Position numbers and translations under genes: made by a program. Shown piece by piece: positions 43,770 through 52,727 of a DNA stretch of 64,000 nt (position 1 is the first letter of the stretch; every line of letters starts with the position of its first letter). The notes under the pieces are model-generated. The model had not been told where the DNA came from, made no database searches, and saw only the letters and a list, made by a program, of their open reading frames with translations. Source of the stretch: Halococcus sediminicola. Lineage in GTDB: Archaea > Halobacteriota > Halobacteria > Halobacteriales > Halococcaceae. The stretch lies in the NCBI RefSeq assembly GCF_000755245.1, contig NZ_BBMP01000022.1:1-64000 (forward strand), given 5' to 3'.

Positions 43770-44753
43770 CTACGAAGAACGAACGAGCGGTTCGTACCAC
43801 TCGGAGTTGTCTCGATACCACTCGATGAACTTCCCCACGCCGCTGCGGATGTCCTCGGTCGGTTCGTAGCCGAGCACGTCCGCCGCCTTCGAGACGTCCG
43901 CGTGGGTGTGTTCGGCGTCGCCGGCCTGGCGCTCGCCGTACTCAATGTCGAGGTCGGGGGCGATCGCGTCGCGGATGACCTCCGCGAGCGTTTGGATGTC
44001 CACGTTGTCGGTGCTGCCGATGTTCATGACCTCGCCATCGGCGGCGTCGGTCTCCAAGAGTGTGGCGTTCGCGCGAACGATGTCGTCGATGTAGGTGAAG
44101 TCCCGGGTTTGCGAGCCGTCGCCGTAGACGACGGGCGGTTCGTCGTTCATGCACCGCGAGACGAAGTTCGAGATGGCCATGTTCGGGCGCATACGTGGGC
44201 CGTAGACGGTGAAGTATCGGAGCGCCACAGTAGGAATATCGTAGAGGTCGCCGTAGACACGAACGTAGCTCTCGGCGGCGAGTTTCGAGACGCCGTACGG
44301 ACTCACCGGGGTGGTGGGATGCTCCTCGTCGTAGGGGAGATAAGAGGGTTTGCCGTAGACCGACGACGAACTGGCGAAGACGATACGCTCGATGGACGAA
44401 TCACGGGCGGCATCGAGCACGTTAAGCGTTCCCTCGACGTTGATGTCGTCCACGCGCCGAGGATTTGCGACGCTGGCCCGGACGCCGGCCTGTGCGGCCT
44501 GATGAAAAACGAACTCGGCGTCCGCCACGAGGTCGGCGACGAGTTCGCTATCACGGACGTCACCCTCGACGAGTTCGTAGGTGCCGTCGCCCTCGGTGGC
44601 CGCCTCGCGCGCGACGTCGATGGTGCGGCGCTTGATGTCGGTGTCGTAGAAGGGTTCAAGGCTGTCGAGGACGACGACATCGTGACCATCGCGGACGAAC
44701 GATTCGGCGAGATGGCCGCCGATGAAGCCCGCGCCGCCGGTGACGAGTATCAT
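43770..44753 (-). CDS. NAD-dependent epimerase/dehydratase (GalE/GAE type)
   Basis: Extended SDR enzyme acting on a nucleotide sugar, 327 residues. The NAD motif is TGGAGFIGG at the N-terminus and the catalytic pair is YGVSK, with SSSSVYG just before. PNMAISNFVSRCM and DFTYIDDIV are typical of UDP-glucose/UDP-glucuronate 4-epimerases and related dehydratases. It is the left end of the polysaccharide locus. Its product would feed the glycosyltransferases; which sugar is unknown. Confidence 0.9.
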   Translation of the reverse strand: MILVTGGAGFIGGHLAESFVRDGHDVVVLDSLEPFYDTDIKRRTIDVAREAATEGDGTYELVEGDVRDSELVADLVADAEFVFHQAAQAGVRASVANPRRVDDINVEGTLNVLDAARDSSIERIVFASSSSVYGKPSYLPYDEEHPTTPVSPYGVSKLAAESYVRVYGDLYDIPTVALRYFTVYGPRMRPNMAISNFVSRCMNDEPPVVYGDGSQTRDFTYIDDIVRANATLLETDAADGEVMNIGSTDNVDIQTLAEVIRDAIAPDLDIEYGERQAGDAEHTHADVSKAADVLGYEPTEDIRSGVGKFIEWYRDNSEWYEPLVRSS

Positions 44754-44854
44754 TTCCTCGAACCAGTCAGACGACCGGCTAAAGCGTACCGAATCTCCGG
44801 CGAGAGCGCTCGCTCATCGAATCGCTTTTGGGCCGTCTGGGACCACCGACGGCA

Positions 44855-45970
44855 ATGCGCATCCTCAGAGTCGCCCAGAAGACCTACCCGGAGGTCGTCG
44901 GCGGCGGCACCTACCACGTCCACGCGATGAGCCGCGATCAGGCCGCGATGGGCCACGATGTAACTGTGCTCACCATCGGCGACGGCCAGCGCCGTGAGGA
45001 ACGGGCCGGCTACACACTCCTTCGGCGGCCAGCGACCACCGAAGCACTCGGCAACAGCATCTCCGCGGGGGTCGCACGATTCCTCCGAAAAGCCGACGAC
45101 TACGACGTGATACACGCCCACTCACACCTCTATTTCTCGACGAATCTCGCGGCGCTCAAACGACGGCTCGATTCGACCCCACTGGCGATCACCAACCACG
45201 GACTCTACTCACAGTCGGCCCCCGAGTGGGTCTTTCGCTGGTATCTCCGCACGCTCGGCCGCGCGACCTTCGACAGCGCTGACGCCGTATTCTGCTATAC
45301 CGAGACCGACGCCGACCGACTCCGCGAGTTCGGCGTCGGAGCACCGATTCAGGTGGTCCCGAATGGCATCGATACTGACCGTTTCTCGCCCGAAGGAGCC
45401 GAAAGCGACCGGGTCACGGGCGATCCCGCGGTGCTGTTCGTCGGCCGACTGGTCGAGGGGAAACGACCGGGTGACGCGCTGGCGGCGATCGAGCGGGTTC
45501 GAGAATCCCATCCCGGGGCGCGGCTTCACTTCGCCGGTCGAGGACCGTTGCGGGCGGATCTCAAACGGCGCGTCGTCGAGCGTGGACTCGGTGACACAGT
45601 AGCGTTCCTCGGCGAGGTTCCCCACGAGGAGATGCCGGGCCTCTATCGTGGCGCGGACCTCTTCGTACTTCCGAGCCGCGCGGAAGGACTCCCGCGAACA
45701 GTATTAGAGGCGCTCTCGACGGGGACGCCGGTCGTGACGAGCGACCTCGCGCAGTTAGGACCGATCGTCGACGGGGCCGGCACCACCGTGCCTGTGGGAG
45801 ATTGGAAGGGATTCGCCGACGCGCTCGACGAACTGGCCTCGGCCCCAGAACGCCGCAGGACGTGCGGCGAGCGCGGGCGCGAGCGGGTGGTCGCCGAACA
45901 CGCATGGAGCGACACGGTCGCACGGACGACGGCCCGACTGGAGGCACTCTGTGGGAACAACCATCGGTGA
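44855..45970 (+). CDS. glycosyltransferase family 4 (GT-B)
   Basis: A 371-residue retaining GT-B enzyme from ATG 44855 (MRILRVAQKTYPEVVGGGTY), which opens with the typical strand and GGG loop. The nucleotide-sugar site shows ADLFVLPSRAEGLPRTVLEAL with the paired glutamates. It is divergent from the epimerase and convergent with the protease-GH26 fusion. Probably adds a sugar to a lipid-linked or protein-linked glycan. Donor unknown. Confidence 0.92.
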   Translation: MRILRVAQKTYPEVVGGGTYHVHAMSRDQAAMGHDVTVLTIGDGQRREERAGYTLLRRPATTEALGNSISAGVARFLRKADDYDVIHAHSHLYFSTNLAALKRRLDSTPLAITNHGLYSQSAPEWVFRWYLRTLGRATFDSADAVFCYTETDADRLREFGVGAPIQVVPNGIDTDRFSPEGAESDRVTGDPAVLFVGRLVEGKRPGDALAAIERVRESHPGARLHFAGRGPLRADLKRRVVERGLGDTVAFLGEVPHEEMPGLYRGADLFVLPSRAEGLPRTVLEALSTGTPVVTSDLAQLGPIVDGAGTTVPVGDWKGFADALDELASAPERRRTCGERGRERVVAEHAWSDTVARTTARLEALCGNNHR

Positions 45971-46031
45971 GCCGACCGCGTCAGTCGGCGGTCGATGATT
46001 CGAATGCCCCATTTCGGCGTTTGGACCCGAT

Positions 46032-49000
46032 TCAGTCGTCGCTGATCCGCTCAACGGCGGCCGATTCTGTCGCCGTGCCGGCGGCGCTCGCGTACGTATC
46101 GACCGTCGTTCGGTAGGCGCTGTAGGCGTTGGCCTGCCGTCCGTTGTGGGCGACCGTCTCGGTGCCACGCACACCGTTGAAGACCGCCCAGTCGGTCTCT
46201 TTGTCCTCGTTGAACCAACACCACATGTCGACGCCTCGATTTTCGAAGTACGTGATCGCGTCCCGAATCCATTCACCTTTGCGCTGTGGGTCGTGTCCGA
46301 CACCCACCTTCGACGAGGAAGCGAACTCCGCGACACAGACTCGTTTGTCCCCGAAACCGGTGAGCCTGTCGAGCATGTCACCGTAGATGCTGTCGGGCGA
46401 CTGCCAGCTCGACCAGTCTTTGCTGCGACCCCAGTTGTAGCCGTCGAGACTCAACCAGTCGACGTACCGGCTGCCCGGATACAGTTGTTCGGCCGTGTAG
46501 GAGCCGATGTCCTCGGCGTTCACACACCACATCCACTGGAGGTCGTCGCCGACGCTCTGTCGGTCGAATCGGTTGTGGACACGACGCCACATCTCGATGT
46601 AGCTTCGCGGGCTAGAATCGCCAACGGTCGGTGCCCACGGATACCAGTCGCCGTTCATCTCGTGGGCAAATCGGAGATACGCCCGTCGGTCGTTCGATCC
46701 GGCGAGGGCGTCCCGCAATCGGCCCGCCCAGCGGTCGATATATCGGTCGTGCTCGCCGTTCCCAATTCGGACCTCGATGTCGTTCGGCGTGGTGCTGGCG
46801 AGGCTCTCGATGTAGGCATCGTACTCGTTGCGTTCGACGAGCGACTGCGTGTCGACCGAGGCGGTCCGTGCGCCGGGCGTGTACGGCTCCCACGTGATCA
46901 GCGGCGTTCGGCCGGCGTTCCAAATTCGCGGGAGGATTCGGTCGAACAGCCAGTTCATGTGGCCTTCGTCGGGGTTCCACGGCACGAACAGGTTCTGGAC
47001 GGCGTAGGGGGTGTTCTGCCAGCCCTCCATACGGTCGATAGTGTCGAAGTTCGCATCGCTGAGTCCACTGTAAACCCCAATATCCATATTTCCTGTAGTG
47101 CCTGTTCGTTTGCCATTGAGATAGGCGGTCGCCTCACCATCGATGTCGAGATCCGCGAGTTCACCCGAGAACTTGTAGCTGTCCCGACCGCCACGTCCGA
47201 CCTGTCCGGTGGCGGTCGATCCTCGCATCTCGTCGGTGGCGTCGATGGTAGCCCCGTTGGCCCCGGTACGTTTGAGCGTCCCGCTCGTCGAAAACGAGTA
47301 CTCGGCCATGGAGCCAGTCCCCACGATGGTCAGGACGTTGTCGAGGTAGTCGTCGGGGTCGATGCGCTCGCCGTTGAGATAGGCCGTGGCGTCGCCGTCG
47401 ATGTCGAAGACCACGAGGACGCCCGAGAACTTGTAGCTATCGCGGCCACCGTCGCCGACCCGCCCCGTCGCGGTCGACCCCCACTGCTCGTCGCTGGAGT
47501 TGATCGACGCATCGTTAGCACCTGTCGATTTGAGCGTCCCGCTGCTTGCAAGCGTGTACTCCGCCCCGGAGCCACCCCCCTCGATAGTCACGACGTTGTC
47601 GAGGTAGTCGTCGGGATCGATCCGCTCGCCATTGAGATATACAGTAGCGTCGCCGTCGACGTCGAGCACCACGAGCGCGCCCGAAAACTTGTAGCTGTCC
47701 CGGCCGCCACCGCCGACCTGTCCGGTGGCGGTCGACCCCCACTGCTCGTCGTTGGAGTCGATGCTCGCGCCGTTCGCTCCCGTGGAGTTGAGCGTCCCGC
47801 TGCTCGCGAGTGTGTACTCCGCTACAGAACCGCTCCCCTCGATCGTCACGACATTATCGAAATATTCGTCGGGATCGATGCGTTCGCCGTTGAGGTAGGC
47901 AGTAGTATCACCACTCACATCGAGTGCGACGAGTGCACCGGAGAACTTGTAGCTGTCACGACCGCCACCGCCGACCTGCCCCCGCACGGTCGACCCCCAC
48001 TGCTCGTCGTTGGAGTCGATACTCGCGCCGTTGGCTCCCGTTGATTTGAGCGTTCCGCTGCTCGCGAGCGTGTACTCGTCGACCGAGCCACTTCCTTCGA
48101 TTGTCAACACGTTGTCGAGGTAGTCGTCGGGGTCGATCCGCTCGCCGTTGAGGTAGGCGGTCGCGTCGCCGTCGATGTCGAAGGCGACGAGTGCGCCCGA
48201 GAACTTGTAACTATCTGTATCCCCACCGTCGACCCGTCCGGTCGCAGTCGATCCCCAGCGGTCGCTGTCGAAGTCGATTGTGGCGCCGTTCGCTCCGGTA
48301 TATTTGAGCGTCCCGCTCGTTGCGAGCGTGTACTCGTCGACGGATCCATCCCCCTCAATGGTCAGCACGTTGTTCGGATATTCGTCAGGATCGATGCGAT
48401 CGCCATTAAGGGTAGCGATGGCATTCCTTTCGAGATCCAAAGCGACGAGTTCACCCGAAAAATCGTAGTTGTCGCGGTCTCCATCGCTAACCAGTCCAGC
48501 AGCGACCGATTCCCAGCGAGTATCGTTATCGTCAGTTGAGGTCGTTTTGCCGGAACGGCTTCGAAGCCGGCCGGATGCCGAGAGCAGATAGCGTGCTCGC
48601 CTTCCAGTGCCTTCAATTGATACCGTGTTTCCGAGTTCTCCGCCGACAGCGCTCGTATCGACCCGGCCCACTCCCTGTTCGGCGCTCGACAGCCTCACGT
48701 CCACCGCAGTACTCAACAATCGTTCGCGCAGGTCCGTGTTCGAGAGATCCTGTTCCGAAAGCACCAACGCTGCGACCCCCGAAACGACCGGCGCTGCCAT
48801 CGAAGTCCCGGAAAGCGTCTCGTAGCCGTCGTCGGTCCACGTCGAGAGCACGTTCGTCCCCGGTGCGGCGAGATCTATTTCCGGGCCCCGATTGGAATAG
48901 GATGCGAGACTGCCGTCGGGGTCAAGCGCTGAGACGGCTAGGCACTCGTCGTAGGCGGCAGGATAGTCGACCGAACCGCCGTAGTCGTTGCCCGCAGCGG

Positions 49001-49820
49001 CGACGAGCAACACGCCCTGTTCGTGCGCATAGGAAACCGCCGTCTGGAGCGTTTCGGTGAATCCACCGCCGAGCGAGAGGTTGATGACGTCCGCACCGTT
49101 GTCCGCGGCCCACTGGATGCCGTCGGCGACATCGGCGGTGTAGCCCGACCCACTCTTGTCGAGCACGCGGACACCGAGCAGCGTCGCGTTGCTGATGCCG
49201 GCGATACCGATTTCGTTGTCGGTCCCGGCAGCCACGATGCCGGCGACGTGCGTTCCGTGCTGTTCGTCCGCGAGCGAGTCGGGATACGGCTCGTCATCAT
49301 CATCGACGAAGTCACGTCCGCGGCCGTCGGCAGCGGTGGCTTCGAGATCGGGATGGTCGTACTTGATACCCTCGTCGACGACCGCAATCGTTACGTCACC
49401 ATCACCGAACGTGGTGTCCCACGCTGCCGGTGCGTTCACCATCTCGGGGGCGTACTGGTCGCCGAATCGCGGGTCGTTCGGAACGGTGAGGGTCTCGTAG
49501 ATGGCATTCGGTTCGGCGTACTCGACGCCCGGACGGGAGGCGACGGTGCTGGCGACGTTGACCGTCGCGGTCGCCGAAGCACGCTCGGGTAGCTCGGCTC
49601 TGACGTAGCCGAGTGTATCGTTCTTCCCGATGATTCGGGCGTCGGACGGCAACGCGCGCTGGGCCGTCTGCTCCGCGTTCACGGACGAAGCGACACCAAC
49701 GAGGATTTCCTCTCGCCTCCCTCGCTGGGCGGTTGCGGTCTCCGCCGAGCCGGAAAGCACCCCGATCGCCCCCGCAACTTTCAAGAACTCTCGTCTGTCG
49801 AACGATGGCGTATCAGGCAT
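46032..49820 (-). CDS. Tat-exported fusion: subtilisin-type protease, six 86-residue repeats, GH26-type glycoside hydrolase
   Basis: 1262 residues. A Tat signal (FDRREFLKVAG, residues 7-17) is followed by an I9-like propeptide (about 35-115) and a complete S8 domain (about 118-395): Asp149 in VVDEG, His188 in EQHGTH, Asn278 in AAAGN and Ser340 in SGTSMAAP. Six repeats with an exact 86-residue period follow (about 399-906). The C-terminal domain (about 911-1240) has FAHEMNGDWYPWA with the likely acid/base Glu1054 and VAEFASS with the likely nucleophile Glu1165, the hallmarks of GH26 beta-mannanase/lichenase-type enzymes. A TATA box at -27 predicts a leaderless mRNA. The protein is secreted and embedded in a polysaccharide locus; its natural substrate is unknown. 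Confidence 0.9.
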   Translation of the reverse strand: MPDTPSFDRREFLKVAGAIGVLSGSAETATAQRGRREEILVGVASSVNAEQTAQRALPSDARIIGKNDTLGYVRAELPERASATATVNVASTVASRPGVEYAEPNAIYETLTVPNDPRFGDQYAPEMVNAPAAWDTTFGDGDVTIAVVDEGIKYDHPDLEATAADGRGRDFVDDDDEPYPDSLADEQHGTHVAGIVAAGTDNEIGIAGISNATLLGVRVLDKSGSGYTADVADGIQWAADNGADVINLSLGGGFTETLQTAVSYAHEQGVLLVAAAGNDYGGSVDYPAAYDECLAVSALDPDGSLASYSNRGPEIDLAAPGTNVLSTWTDDGYETLSGTSMAAPVVSGVAALVLSEQDLSNTDLRERLLSTAVDVRLSSAEQGVGRVDTSAVGGELGNTVSIEGTGRRARYLLSASGRLRSRSGKTTSTDDNDTRWESVAAGLVSDGDRDNYDFSGELVALDLERNAIATLNGDRIDPDEYPNNVLTIEGDGSVDEYTLATSGTLKYTGANGATIDFDSDRWGSTATGRVDGGDTDSYKFSGALVAFDIDGDATAYLNGERIDPDDYLDNVLTIEGSGSVDEYTLASSGTLKSTGANGASIDSNDEQWGSTVRGQVGGGGRDSYKFSGALVALDVSGDTTAYLNGERIDPDEYFDNVVTIEGSGSVAEYTLASSGTLNSTGANGASIDSNDEQWGSTATGQVGGGGRDSYKFSGALVVLDVDGDATVYLNGERIDPDDYLDNVVTIEGGGSGAEYTLASSGTLKSTGANDASINSSDEQWGSTATGRVGDGGRDSYKFSGVLVVFDIDGDATAYLNGERIDPDDYLDNVLTIVGTGSMAEYSFSTSGTLKRTGANGATIDATDEMRGSTATGQVGRGGRDSYKFSGELADLDIDGEATAYLNGKRTGTTGNMDIGVYSGLSDANFDTIDRMEGWQNTPYAVQNLFVPWNPDEGHMNWLFDRILPRIWNAGRTPLITWEPYTPGARTASVDTQSLVERNEYDAYIESLASTTPNDIEVRIGNGEHDRYIDRWAGRLRDALAGSNDRRAYLRFAHEMNGDWYPWAPTVGDSSPRSYIEMWRRVHNRFDRQSVGDDLQWMWCVNAEDIGSYTAEQLYPGSRYVDWLSLDGYNWGRSKDWSSWQSPDSIYGDMLDRLTGFGDKRVCVAEFASSSKVGVGHDPQRKGEWIRDAITYFENRGVDMWCWFNEDKETDWAVFNGVRGTETVAHNGRQANAYSAYRTTVDTYASAAGTATESAAVERISDD
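47103..48626 (-). repeat. six tandem 258-bp (86-residue) in-frame repeats
   Basis: The motif SGxLVxLDxxGDATAYLNGERIDP starts at residues 455, 541, 627, 713, 799 and 885, and the motif VLTIEGxGS at 485, 571, 657, 743 and 829 with a diverged version at 401. The spacing is 86 residues every time. The middle copies are nearly identical and the outer copies more diverged, as expected from unequal crossing-over. Each unit looks like a small beta-sandwich of the type found attached to many secreted haloarchaeal enzymes. Confidence 0.9.
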
Positions 49821-49838
49821 AGTTCAAGCAGATATCTT

Positions 49839-49853
49839 TGCACAATAAATCTT
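49839..49853 (-). promoter_or_regulatory. TATA box of the protease-GH26 gene
   Basis: On the minus strand, AAAGATTTATTGTGC has its TTTATT core about 27 nt from the ATG at 49818-49820. That is the distance for an archaeal promoter giving a leaderless transcript. The flanks are AT-rich. Confidence 0.6.
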
Positions 49854-49971
49854 TGTGTTGCTGTAATTAACAGATCAGAAACAAGTGGCGTGTTCGTGAA
49901 CGTCAGAACTGGATGGGTACCGACGACAGGCCACACAGTCCGATTACTGGGTCAAAGGTTGTCCCGACGAT

Positions 49972-51315
49972 TCAGTCTCGATAGCCGAGGGCCTGAAGTC
50001 GCTCCTCGACACCGGGTTGGGCTTTGATGTCGGGGATAGTGATGTCCGCCGAGGTGCGCTCGATTGCCTCGAAGCGCGCGTCGAGTTGGCGCTCGAACTC
50101 CTCGACCGTGTCCGGATTGGTGTCGGCGACGTCCTCGGTTTCTCCGGGGTCGCTATCGAGATCGTACAGTAGTTTTTGGTCAGTCATGCCATCGTAGAGG
50201 AACTTCCAGCCCTCGGTTCTGAATCCGAAGCGAAGCGCCGATTCGCCACGAACCTGTTTTTCGGTGACGACCGCATCGAACGAGGGCGATTCGTCGTTTC
50301 GGAGCAGCGGAAGTAGTGACTCGCCAACCATGCGGTGTTCCATCTCCTTGGAGAGGGATGCACCGGCGAGGTCGAGTGCTGTTGGGAGGATATCCACACA
50401 GCGAACGAGGTCGTCAATCCGTCGAGGCTGGTCGATGTCCGCTCCATCCGGGAAGGACATTAAGAGCGGGACGTGCGTGAGTTCGTCGTGAGGGAGATTG
50501 CTATGGCCGTAGTCGTCGTGTTCGTAGAACTCATCACCGTGGTCGCCAACGACGACGATGAGCGTGTTGTCGAGATGGCCACGCCAGTCGAGTCGCCCGA
50601 GGAATTTCCCGAGTTCGGCGTCAAAATATTCGACTTCCTTTCGATAGTTCGTTCGTAGTTCTCGATGTTCGGCGTCGGTAATCTCGTGTGGAGAGGTGAC
50701 GGCTGCCTTTCGCCAGAGGCGCTCGGCGCGGAACTTGTTCCGGTAGGTGAACTCGCCGCCTGGCAGATAGGGGCCATGAACGTCCATGTACTGTGTCCAG
50801 AGGAACCACGGTTCCGGCGCTGCCTCGGTCCATGCGTCGAGCCGTTCGTTCGTCTGCGGGCTGGGCATGTAGGGAGTCCGCCGGAGTAACCGAACGAACT
50901 TGTTGGCATATCTGAGGAAGTCATCAGGTGCGTATTCGAGCAGGCCGTCGCTCTCGAACGGCAGGATGTTTTCCTCGAAGGTGTCGAAGCCCTTGTCGAA
51001 GTTCCAGAGCCGCGAAACGTATGGGTTCGAGTGTATTGCCCCGGTAGTGTAACCGTTCCGTTTGAACTGTTCGGCGAACGTCGGCTGGTTCTCCTCGATA
51101 TACCGATGCCCGCCGTATTCGAGCGGGTAGCGACCAGTGAGCATCGCTGTCATTGAGGGGGCAGTACTGATACCCTGTGAATAGCAGTTCTCGAAGACGA
51201 TGCCATCGTCGGCGAGGCGGTCGAGCGTTGGCGTGTCGTACGATTCGTCGCCGAGCACGGCATCGCAGCGCAGCGAATCCACGACCAAGAACAGCACGTT
51301 CGGAGACTGGTTCAT
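49972..51315 (-). CDS. sulfatase/alkaline-phosphatase-superfamily enzyme with threonine at the active site
   Basis: A 447-residue enzyme from the ATG at 51313-51315 (GTG 51321 is an alternative). N-terminal LFLVVDSLRCD carries metal ligand Asp13. QGISTAPSMTAMLTGRYP has Thr51 in the place where sulfatases carry the formylglycine-forming Cys or Ser (C/S-x-P-x-R). Later metal sites are VVVGDHGDEFYEHDDYGH. A threonine nucleophile is typical of phosphoglycerol and phospho-transferases, so transfer or hydrolysis of a phosphoester is as likely as sulfate removal. No signal peptide is seen. It is last of a four-gene minus-strand unit. Confidence 0.85.
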   Translation of the reverse strand: MNQSPNVLFLVVDSLRCDAVLGDESYDTPTLDRLADDGIVFENCYSQGISTAPSMTAMLTGRYPLEYGGHRYIEENQPTFAEQFKRNGYTTGAIHSNPYVSRLWNFDKGFDTFEENILPFESDGLLEYAPDDFLRYANKFVRLLRRTPYMPSPQTNERLDAWTEAAPEPWFLWTQYMDVHGPYLPGGEFTYRNKFRAERLWRKAAVTSPHEITDAEHRELRTNYRKEVEYFDAELGKFLGRLDWRGHLDNTLIVVVGDHGDEFYEHDDYGHSNLPHDELTHVPLLMSFPDGADIDQPRRIDDLVRCVDILPTALDLAGASLSKEMEHRMVGESLLPLLRNDESPSFDAVVTEKQVRGESALRFGFRTEGWKFLYDGMTDQKLLYDLDSDPGETEDVADTNPDTVEEFERQLDARFEAIERTSADITIPDIKAQPGVEERLQALGYRD

Positions 51316-51405
51316 GGGCACTACTCCAAGTCCGTAGTTATAGGACTTGCTGAGTCAAACGAGGTTTCCAAGTAAGTTGTGCGAATGGCTGACCACTCAT
51401 GTGTA

Positions 51406-52626
51406 TCAAGCGATATCGGTCGTTGATGGGGCGTTGCCGGTACTCAATCGTCGTCGAACGGCAGAGAGGCCGACAACTGCAAGAAGGATGATGACAGGTA
51501 CGAACTGGATACGACGGCGAAAGGCCGCACCGCCGTTCATTTCGATGATTGAATAGGCTAGGATACCCGCGGTGAGAAACGCAACGAGAACACTCGCTGA
51601 GGGAGGGAGGCTGTGTGGATGGGCCCTGAACAGCCGCCATGCACCGTAGGCAGCGAGCAGGCAGACGCTAAGCAGGAGCCAGCCGCTCATCCCGGCCAGC
51701 AGGTCGATCACGCTGTTGACATCCCACGGCATCGGCGCGGCGAGAAAATAGAGCACTTTGAGCGGCGCAAACAGGACGACATCGATCCATGTATCATAGT
51801 GCAACCACGTCAGATATGCCGATCCGCCGTGTGCGCGAACGTGAGCATAGGCATCAAGCGTAGCCGGGGACAATCCATCGTCGTTTCGAGGGCCGATGAA
51901 CGCTCCGAGTTGCGTGACCGCTCCAATCACACCAACGACTCCCACAACAGCTACGGCAGCGAGCGCACGGGTGTACTCGTGGTAGCGAACCCCTGTTGCC
52001 ACCACGAACGCGATACCGATAATGAGGAGTGTCTCCGGGCGGAGCGCCCACAGCAGCCGTGCGACGACGAGAAGGAGCATACCCCCACCTGCAAGTCGGC
52101 GCATGTCTGTGGGAGATTCCGCCCACCACACCGCAATCCAGATGGCAATGAGGACTGGCACCACGACGAGTATCTCGCGCATGAGGACGACGGACCGATA
52201 GATCACGGACGGCCAGAACGTCGTGACGGCGACCGCAAGGAGCGACCACGGCGTATCGAGACCGATTTCACGGGCGAGAAGCCACGTCACATAGCCGAGT
52301 CCGGTGGCATAAGTGGCGATAGCGATTCTACCGGCGATCGGACTATCGCCAAGAAGGACGTAAAACGGCGCGAGGAGATAGGCGACGAGCGTTCGCATTT
52401 CGTTATGTTTGCTCATCTCGGGTGCAAGATCGGGCATCGGCGTGAGAAACTGACCGCCACGCCACGCATCCGCGAGAACGGTCGCACGAGCGTGGAAGTC
52501 GGGTGCAATGGCCACCTGAGCGAACAGCCCCAACGAATTATCGAAAAATATGATTGCAATTCGAAAAACCAATCCAACAACGAGAATCGCCCAAAGCGCT
52601 CGTGGAGGTCGTGTCAGCGATTTCAT
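51406..52626 (-). CDS. polytopic membrane glycosyltransferase-like protein (GT-C type)
   Basis: About 406 residues from the ATG at 52624-52626; ATGs at 52650 or 52692 are possible. Ten or more membrane helices. After the first helix an outer loop contains APDFHARATVLADAWRGG with an acidic residue, as in GT39/ArnT-like enzymes that use lipid-linked sugars. The middle helices include VLMREILVVVPVLIAIWIAV. It is between the Wzy-like gene and the sulfatase-like gene on the same strand. Substrate unknown. Confidence 0.7.
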   Translation of the reverse strand: MKSLTRPPRALWAILVVGLVFRIAIIFFDNSLGLFAQVAIAPDFHARATVLADAWRGGQFLTPMPDLAPEMSKHNEMRTLVAYLLAPFYVLLGDSPIAGRIAIATYATGLGYVTWLLAREIGLDTPWSLLAVAVTTFWPSVIYRSVVLMREILVVVPVLIAIWIAVWWAESPTDMRRLAGGGMLLLVVARLLWALRPETLLIIGIAFVVATGVRYHEYTRALAAVAVVGVVGVIGAVTQLGAFIGPRNDDGLSPATLDAYAHVRAHGGSAYLTWLHYDTWIDVVLFAPLKVLYFLAAPMPWDVNSVIDLLAGMSGWLLLSVCLLAAYGAWRLFRAHPHSLPPSASVLVAFLTAGILAYSIIEMNGGAAFRRRIQFVPVIILLAVVGLSAVRRRLSTGNAPSTTDIA

Positions 52627-52727
52627 AGTAATTGGCAGCATTGGATTCATCAAAATGGTTCCGAAATGTGGCTCGGTGTTTGAAACCAGCAATGCACACA
52701 GTTGACATATTTGTGCCCGGAAATAAT

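Noticed and set aside
46146-48044. 632-codon plus-strand frame opposite the protease-GH26 gene
   Set aside because: Antisense shadow of the repeat region; Val/Arg/Asp-rich, no domain, and the repeated pattern only mirrors the real repeats.
47103-48626. CRISPR-like array suspected from regular repeats
   Set aside because: Period is 258 bp, in frame, with no short direct repeat and spacer structure. It is a protein repeat. No CRISPR or cas genes were seen anywhere in the window.
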